Positions 57,191-64,000 of a DNA stretch of 64,000 bases are shown here, piece after piece. The DNA is taken from positions 37,459,080 to 37,523,079 of the forward strand of contig OX104115.1 of the NCBI GenBank assembly GCA_944474755.1, in the 5' to 3' direction. The position numbers and the translations under genes were made by a program. The number at the start of each line of letters is the position of its first letter. Position 1 is the first letter of the stretch. A model generated the notes under the pieces. It had not been told where the DNA came from. It saw only the letters and a program-made list of their open reading frames with translations, and did no database searches. Source of the stretch: Limnoperna fortunei. Its lineage: Eukaryota; Mollusca; Bivalvia; Mytilida; Modiolidae.

Positions 57191-58197
57191 GAAGATTTCA
57201 GCTTTAAATTTTAATTATTGTATCAAAAAAAATCTTTCTGTATTCATCTTAAATATCTAATATTAATCCACATTTATATAGTAAAACAAGGTATGTAGTT
57301 TAATAGTACAATATAGGCGAAACTTCCTCATATCAGCTAAGTGCTTAGATAGTAGTCCTTGACGAGAAACTACAACTCAAACCAACTAATCGAATTATGT
57401 ACGCCATCATAGTATAAATTACGTTACCATGTGTGAAATGTGTTCCAACAAGACCTTTCCTTATATTTAACTTTCAAAAGCTCATAAACAATTACATCCG
57501 GTGAAATGATAACCAACTATTGTAGTTTGTTACAAATGAGCAAAATGTATGTTAATATATACTAATGACTAAAAATCCCGCACTCTAAATCTGGAGGTTA
57601 TTTATGGTCTATATATATGTGCCTTAGGTTGAGTGTTCTGGCCTTAAGTATTACAACATGGTATACTCAACTCCAACCTTATAATTGACAAAGATTACTT
57701 TCTTTTGTAAAATGATCTCCCCATATCATTATAACAACCAACAAAAATACAAACAAAACAAATCTTTGCCATTATTTTAATCACTTATATTGGAGCGTGG
57801 AAAAGAAAATATCAACACTTTGATGTTAACAGATTATACAAATAATTTGCAGATTGTACAGAAATATAAATTGTAAGGTAGTAGTCGTTTGCTGGACTTC
57901 GTGAATCATTTCTGAAATGATCTGATACCGATAACGTTTTGTTGCCGAGTTACAGTACCTCTATCCACTTTTATGTTGTAACAAAGGTCGCATAAAAAGT
58001 GAAACGTTAAACGAACTATCTTTATTGGCTTTTGCTTCTATTTTCTTTTGTTATTTTGTAACGTGGTCATCAAAGACTGAAATGTTAAAGGTCTAAATTA
58101 CAGTTACCTTGGATATATGGTATAAATTTTTAATAACCTAATGATACATGTACATTGTAGATAATAATTATACAATAATTTATTACCTCAAGTATTT
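57191..58197. other. Spacer, no supported gene
   Basis: AT-rich; nothing recognised. Confidence 0.4.
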
Positions 58198-58390
58198 TAA
58201 TTTGTTTTGAATTGTGTTCAACGTCACTTTTCGCAATATATCCGGTTTATCATGGCGTCCAGTTTTTAATTGGGTAGGACGTCGGAGTACATGGAAACCC
58301 CGACCTTCGTAATAAAAACTGGCAACTTCCTGCAATAAGTGAAACTCTAACCTGCAACATCATTATTTCCTCATGTTAACCATTAGAGCA
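58198..58390 (-). repeat. SINE, worn copy
   Basis: gtgttcaacgtcacttttcg, then tttatcatggcgtccagttt, then gaaaccccgacctt are the tail and body; the tRNA half is eroded. Confidence 0.75.
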
Positions 58391-59575
58391 GTAAATCAAT
58401 CGTTTTATCGTACCGAATAAACAGTTAAATGAGATAATGCATTTTTAGTGAATTTTTTTAAACAATCCATAGCAACAGTTAAACAATAAACAGATAAATT
58501 ATTTGAACGTTTCTGAAGAATATATCCATTTGTCCACAATAACATGTGGTGGTGAAAAGTAATTTTCCCCACAAAGTCAATATTTTTCACATGACAAATG
58601 TTCACATATAACCAACAGAAACAAACTATATTGGAATTAATATTCATGAGGTATAATAAAAACATATTTTAAGTTAGGTCAATAATATCAACAACTTTAC
58701 AATAAAGGTCAAAGTTATAACTAACAAAAGTTAGGTAAAGATAATGTAAAACTGAAATAAATAAATAAATCATTTGACTTCATATTATTGGCGGAAACAT
58801 TGTAAAACCTAGAAAATGGGTTGTTTACCCGAGATCCAACATTTAAAATGTACATGTATTGTTCATTGGGTTACACTTTAATGTAATTTGTGTCATTTTT
58901 ATTTAAAACCACTGTCTTGTTGATCTTTTTATTTGTATTTCATTTTGCCCAAAATATTAACTGTGTTTCATTTCCCTTATTATTAGTAATAAACAGCTAC
59001 AAAAAGACCGTATGATATGCCCTGGTGATAATAAGGAAAAGAACTGTACAATTCATGGATGCCTATAATATATGCACTGACGAGACATAATCACATCTAA
59101 CTGTCCAATAATTTAAGGAGATTGATAACAGCTTTTTTAATGTTTTTTGTAGCTGAAACTGAAAATCCCCCTTTTTGACAAAAAAGTCCCATTATAAACA
59201 AATACAAACATAAGAATTTTACCCAAAAGGAAGCTCTCATTTATCAACATAATAATTCACTGACGTTTCAAGAAGACGAAGAACGGCGCAACGGATGACA
59301 TGTGTATGCCATTATATGTCCGTCAGGGATTGGTGTATAAAAGGTAACAATAAAAAATACAATGACTATTTTATAGCTAAATATACATTTAAGGATGCCG
59401 ATCATTTAAACTTTGATTCTTTATATTAATTTTAATTTTATTGATAACCCTGTTAGTTACATTTGTTGTATTTAAGACGATAAAAACATACCCGAAGACG
59501 GAATTGTAACAATCATTTAACAATATAAAAATAGAAATGTTAAAAAAAGTATTTTAAAATAAATATTTTATTGTT
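58391..59575. other. Spacer, no supported gene
   Basis: AT-rich; the 86-residue minus frame at 58405 shows no domain. Confidence 0.4.
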
Positions 59576-59838
59576 TGGTTGTTTGCTTTAAATAGTGTTT
59601 TACACCACTTTCAGCAATTTTTCAGCTATATCATGGCGACCAGTTTTTATTTGGGGAGGAAACAGTAGTACCCGGAGAAAACCCCTACTTTCGGTAGGAC
59701 AACTGATAATCCGGGTCAATTAAAATTGCAGTCGAGTACATACTGCCCGCAGTTGGAATCGAACCCGCAACTTCAGTGTTGACAGACGACGTAATCAATA
59801 GTAGACGAACTACATTAACCACTCGGCCACCGAGGCCT
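59576..59838 (-). mobile_element. tRNA-headed SINE, copy 6
   Basis: Full-length: tail, body and intact A-box (ccactcggcca on the plus strand at 59820) and B-box (gaatcgaacc). A direct repeat, aaatatttta, lies near both ends, a probable target duplication in AT-rich DNA. Confidence 0.88.
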
Positions 59839-60741
59839 AAAATATTTTAAAAGCACACACCTATCTAACTTCAACTTACGGTGTAATAGATATGAATGTA
59901 CTTCATTAATAGTACTTTATTTCGTCAGGTCCGAGTCAAATTTGGAAAAGCGTATTTCATAATCATTGATGAATGAAAATATAGGTGTCCATTGTTTACA
60001 ACCAAGATGGGAGTATTTATGACATATATGTATATATTTTTATGTATTTTAAAGCCGTTAGAAATATTTAACTCTGGCGACAATTTATGCAGTAAATTTT
60101 AAATGCATATATTGTTGCGTAACCGATGAAAAAAGTAGATATTAACTTGATCTATATCAATCATGCGGCGTCGATACCTTAAAGGATGCAATAAGTACGA
60201 ATAGAGCTGAAATAGATTAAGATAGAGACTTTCAACGAAAATCTATTGGTCTTTCTGAGTAAATTATCGTGGTTTCCCCAACACTTCATTCCCTCCTAGT
60301 AGAAACTTGTAATGTCGAAGATGAACAAGAGCAAGGCTAAGTTCAGATGTCGTTTCAGTCTACAACAGTGCGGTTCTATAAACGTTTCAAACGCACTCAG
60401 TTTGCATGTCAATTAGCTGTTATGACCTACCTAGAGAAACCTAGAGGGATCATGGTAGCTTTTCAGACTGATTAGGGAAACGATCAGACTTGTTATGAGG
60501 TTTGCATTATTTTTCACACCACTTTAAACACGCAACGCTATTCACCGTTAATTTAACACTTTGTTTGCAGGCTGTCTAGAATATACAAGGAGGAAGCTGA
60601 CTTTCGTAAAAGGATCACATTATCAGCTACAGTAACGTTACCATTGTTTCTCATTGATGTGAATCATTAACATGCAGATCACTTTCAAATTCAACAGTAC
60701 CATCCAAGCCAACACTAAACACCAAAGTTTTTACAGCTCAC
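59839..60741. other. Spacer, no supported gene
   Basis: A 34-residue frame starting at ATG 60312 (MSKMNKSKAKF) is too short to support. Confidence 0.4.
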
Positions 60742-60963
60742 CTCCAATAACATCCCCCAAGGAACGATTCTTTTTACATCATGCCAGCAATCAAAAGTCA
60801 GAAAGAAACTCAAAGACGAAATAGAAGCTTTTTGTGTATATCTGAAGACGTACCAGCCTGTTCTAGCCGGCCGATTGTAAGGAATAGTCACTGACGGCGA
60901 CAACTGAAACTCAGAAGGCACGTGCACAGGGCTAAGATCATCATCGGTACAAATCACATTACT
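60742..60963 (-). CDS. Candidate 74-codon internal exon
   Basis: The acceptor tttgatttcag (edge 60963) and strong donor ggag|gtgagc (60742) enclose 222 bp, phase 0 at both ends, with no stop. It reads SNVICTDDDLSPVHVPSEFQ, then LSPSVTIPYNRPARTGWYVF, then SSLSFFLTFDCWHDVKRIVP, ending MLLE. Composition is balanced and GC is above the surroundings. Two cysteines and hydrophobic beta-like spacing suggest an extracellular or beta-rich fold, but I recognise no family. Neighbouring exons were not found within the window. Confidence 0.55.
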
Positions 60964-61285
60964 CTGAAATCAAAGCTAACCTTAGCTAAAACAATGTCAG
61001 GTGGATAATAGTATCGGCAATGTCCTGAGGGTTCACTGGAAGAATTTTATATTACAAAAAAAAACCAAACAGCTATACAGTATCGTGAACATTCATTATC
61101 AATAGCATTCTTCTGGCAACAATCTACTGTTTTTTTCTAATTGTTATCCTGGGGATGAAGTACATCAAGAATTCTAAGGTTTAAATAATATCGACGACCG
61201 ATAAAGAGCAGGTTTTAAGTATCTGTTTGTTCTTCAATCTGTCGAGAAATTACAAAATGTTGCTAACCTAGCGATAATTCAAAAC

Positions 61286-61366
61286 ATGCACAGGGAAGAT
61301 AGATTCTTAACTATGTTGGTTGGTCTTGCGTTTGTCGTTCTTCCATTCTCGGCAAAAATGTTTTAT
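61286..61366 (+). CDS. Candidate signal-peptide first exon
   Basis: ATG 61286 opens MHREDRFLTMLVGLAFVVLP then FSAKMFY, a basic start plus a hydrophobic core like a signal peptide or anchor. A GT donor (tat|gtaggt) follows at 61366. Lies 320 bp from, and divergent to, the exon at 60742-60963. No next exon found. Confidence 0.25.
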
Positions 61367-63091
61367 GTAGGTATCGCAGCATTGACTGGGTTACGAAATA
61401 TTGCCGTCAATACAGATTTTGAGTATTGTCTATACATAAGACGCATAGATCGTGTGTGTTTGCTACACATAGTGTGCACGGTATATATGTCTATTACGAC
61501 CTATAGCAAAATGGGATCGGTTTAACGGTTCCAATAGTAAATCCTTCTAGTGCTCAAGAAAAAAATCAATTTAGAGATTACTAAAGGCAGTATCTTCTGT
61601 TGTTTTGTTCTTAAGGTTTATTAACGGATGATACGATTGGAAGCGCTAAAACGGGCATAAGCGCTTGCATTTCATCGAGTTCGCTTCCATTTTTTAAAAT
61701 TAGTTGCGTTATAAAAATCGAAAATAGCAAAAATAGCACAGCTTAGGCCAAAACCTATAAAAATAACATCAAAAATACAATTTAGGCATTGGAAACAGAA
61801 AAGTGATGAGGAAAAGTTTGCGGACGTTTCCAAATGCTTTAATTCCTATTACACGGAAGACAGCAAATGCGACAACATTAGGCTATTTTTAATAAGGATC
61901 TTACTGTAAAATAAAATATCCACAAAAGAGTTACTAGAACCTTTGAAATATTTTTAGAAAGGCTTCCGTGGGATTGAGAGGACTGCGACAGAACCTGCCA
62001 TTTTATACTACTATCGTTCATATTTTCATAAAATGTGGAGACTTTAATTTATTTATTATCTATTTGATGCATACGGCGGCAGAAAAGTATAAATTTTGTT
62101 TAATTAATATTTATGTTTGACATTTCTATTTATCGGTTAGCTATGTGTAACTTTATATTTAAGAATCGAAGGCATTCTTTTGATGTTTCATTTACGTACT
62201 AAAACCGTTGACCGAAGCACATTTTCAATGAAGCGCTGTAGCTTTCTATTCTTATATTTACATTTATTTTATTGAAAAATGCCTGGGTCCTGATTTCAAT
62301 CATGCACAATGTATTTGTGGTAATTTAAATTGCTGTGGACGTCGCCAAGGAAGTGTGTGCTCTTCATGGCTACTGGTTTCTTTGAGAATTGCAAAGAATT
62401 ATTCTACGTCATCTGTAACGGTGTGAACCATTACAAATTTAGGATATCAATAACAGACATTCATAATGTAAACATTTGTCTTTAACTTTCCTGTTAGTGA
62501 TGCTACATAACGTGTATTTCAATGTTTGTTTATGTTACTCTATCAATAAATACAAATACAAATACTTTATTGAAGAAAGCATGCACAAACGATATAAATG
62601 TATTATACAACAACTATTTTTGTGAAAAACCTGCAATTTACAAAAGCAAAGGCTAAAAGTATCATTTATAGTATCTAACATAAGAGAGGCGAATATCAGG
62701 AGATACAATCTAGTTTCAATTTTCTACCCATACTGATTACAAGAAAGTTATTAAACTGTACATAAAAACTTAGTTTACTCTGAGTTTGGCTTTTGTTAAA
62801 AAATGGAGATATAATTTGTTTGGTTAGTTTTCTACACGAATCAACATCCTCATTACTTATGAGGCAATCAAGTTTGTTATTCTAATCAACATGGAAACTT
62901 TTTTTATTGTAGCATTCATAATTAAATTTTGCCTTACATAATTTTGAAAAGGCAATACGATATGTATTTCGGCTTGAATTTCAAAAGAGAAAAAATTCTT
63001 GAAAGTTGTTAAACTTACTGGTTCAGTATATCTACGAAATTTTATTAGTTATCTATGATTGATAGTTATATATATTCTTGGACTTGTAAGT
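61367..63091. other. Spacer; possible retroelement tail near 62540
   Basis: aaatacaaatacaaatactt at 62548 in minus orientation looks like the A/T-rich microsatellite tail of a retroelement. The minus frame upstream of it (LDCLISNEDVDSCRKLTKQI near 62870-62810) is protein-like but unidentified. Confidence 0.3.
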
Positions 63092-63478
63092 GTCCACTAA
63101 ACCCTGACAAACTTAGCTAGGAAATTCCCGGGCTAGATGTCACTCTTTTGATTTCCTACATCATACCTTAATGTGGAAAATCAAAACCTCGCTTTCATTG
63201 ACGACTTGATATGGGGATATTCCGATATCGATTGTAAATAATCCAATCGGATGTGTTGCATAGACCATGTGAAAATCAGTGTATTTTGTACAGTAGTGTG
63301 AATTAATAGTTTGTTATTACCGCGTTATTTATTAGTTGGCATACGTTTTCTTCCCATTCAAGAATTAATAAGTATGACTACTGCCAAACAATTGCTTCTT
63401 TCAAGCAATTTCATTAGTTGATATTTTGAAAATCTAGACCGGAAATGTCCTAGCTAAGTTTGTCAGGGTTTCGTGGAC
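63092..63478. mobile_element. 387-bp element with 47-bp inverted ends
   Basis: 63092-63138 and 63432-63478 are inverted copies matching at 43 of 47 positions (core cctagctaagtttgtcaggg). There is no coding capacity. Target duplication not found; the immediate flanks diverge. Confidence 0.8.
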
Positions 63479-64000
63479 GCATGAGGACACAGAATCCCTG
63501 ACTTATAAGGATGGGACTTGTACAATAATTTCATGTTCACTGTTTATCCTGCCCAAGTAAGTTTCTAAGTTGAAAATGTTTTTGTATGTTCTATTTAATT
63601 GTAATACTTTGTGGGGTAGATGATGTCAGTTTTTTCTGATAATCAATCTTAATTTTCTTAATTTTAAAAAGACGTCTTTTTCCTGGTTACTTTTAGCAAA
63701 CTTATATTTTAGTAATTAAAATTACCAACATGGTATTTTGCTTAAAATATTGGTTGTTGAATTTAGTCAGCAGTTTAGGTTTTGTATATTAATTTTCACG
63801 TTTATCATTTTATTTTTCTAATTTTAAGCGTTATATGTAAGCATGACCATTACAACATAATACTGAGTATATCGACTAAATCTTCCATACGAGGATAATT
63901 CGATCGTTTTACCTCCTAACTAAAAACATATATCTGCATCAACAGAAGTTTAGTTTTTCATTATGAATATAATTGTAGTCTTTTCAAATAAAATATATGT
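63479..64000. other. Spacer, no supported gene
   Basis: AT-rich; nothing recognised. Confidence 0.4.

Overview
The window looks like intronic and intergenic DNA from a bivalve mollusc, most likely a mussel (Mytilus-like). This rests on three things: strong AT-richness with no dense coding, spliced-gene signals (short open stretches with canonical splice sites and matching phases), and repeat families I associate with bivalve genomes, above all a tRNA-headed SINE ending in a CAAA-rich tail. The species call is inference. There is no rRNA gene, functional tRNA gene or CRISPR array that I can see, and no bacterial-style operon.

Most recognisable content is mobile DNA. From left to right: a decayed Penelope-like retroelement with an internal triplication (about 280-1520); a LINE reverse transcriptase scrap (2600-2812); three phase-compatible exons of a secreted cysteine-rich protein on the minus strand (9160-11273), with a LINE 3' scrap in one intron; a 265-bp TTAA-flanked MITE (16901-17165); a LINE 3' end (21280-21900) next to a decayed MULE transposase (21950-22680); a 216-bp tandem duplication (24836-25267); an intact FLYWCH/MULE transposase in a transposon with clear ends (27058-29124), itself inserted in a foldback element; a LINE tail inserted in a 146-bp tandem repeat (32926-33680); a DIRS-like tyrosine-recombinase retrotransposon (35264-39121); a decayed two-exon gene (39470-40421); a large decayed zinc-finger gene split by a 1.35-kb foldback element (43139-46780); and a decayed pogo/Tigger-like transposase in two blocks (47172-47345 and 52310-53790).

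Six good and several worn copies of one SINE family are scattered from 12.4 to 59.8 kb. The good copies have short target-site duplications. The SINE tail resembles the tail of a LINE family present three times in the window, which suggests the LINE machinery moved the SINE.

Host genes are represented only by fragments: the cysteine-rich gene, phase-matched exons at 31129-31204 and 29950-30021 with a possible terminal exon near 26537-26679 (minus), a first exon behind an NRF1-type palindrome at 31535 (plus), a 74-codon exon at 60742-60963 (minus), and candidate signal-peptide exons at 6569 and 61286 (plus). No complete host gene can be assembled from the sequence alone.
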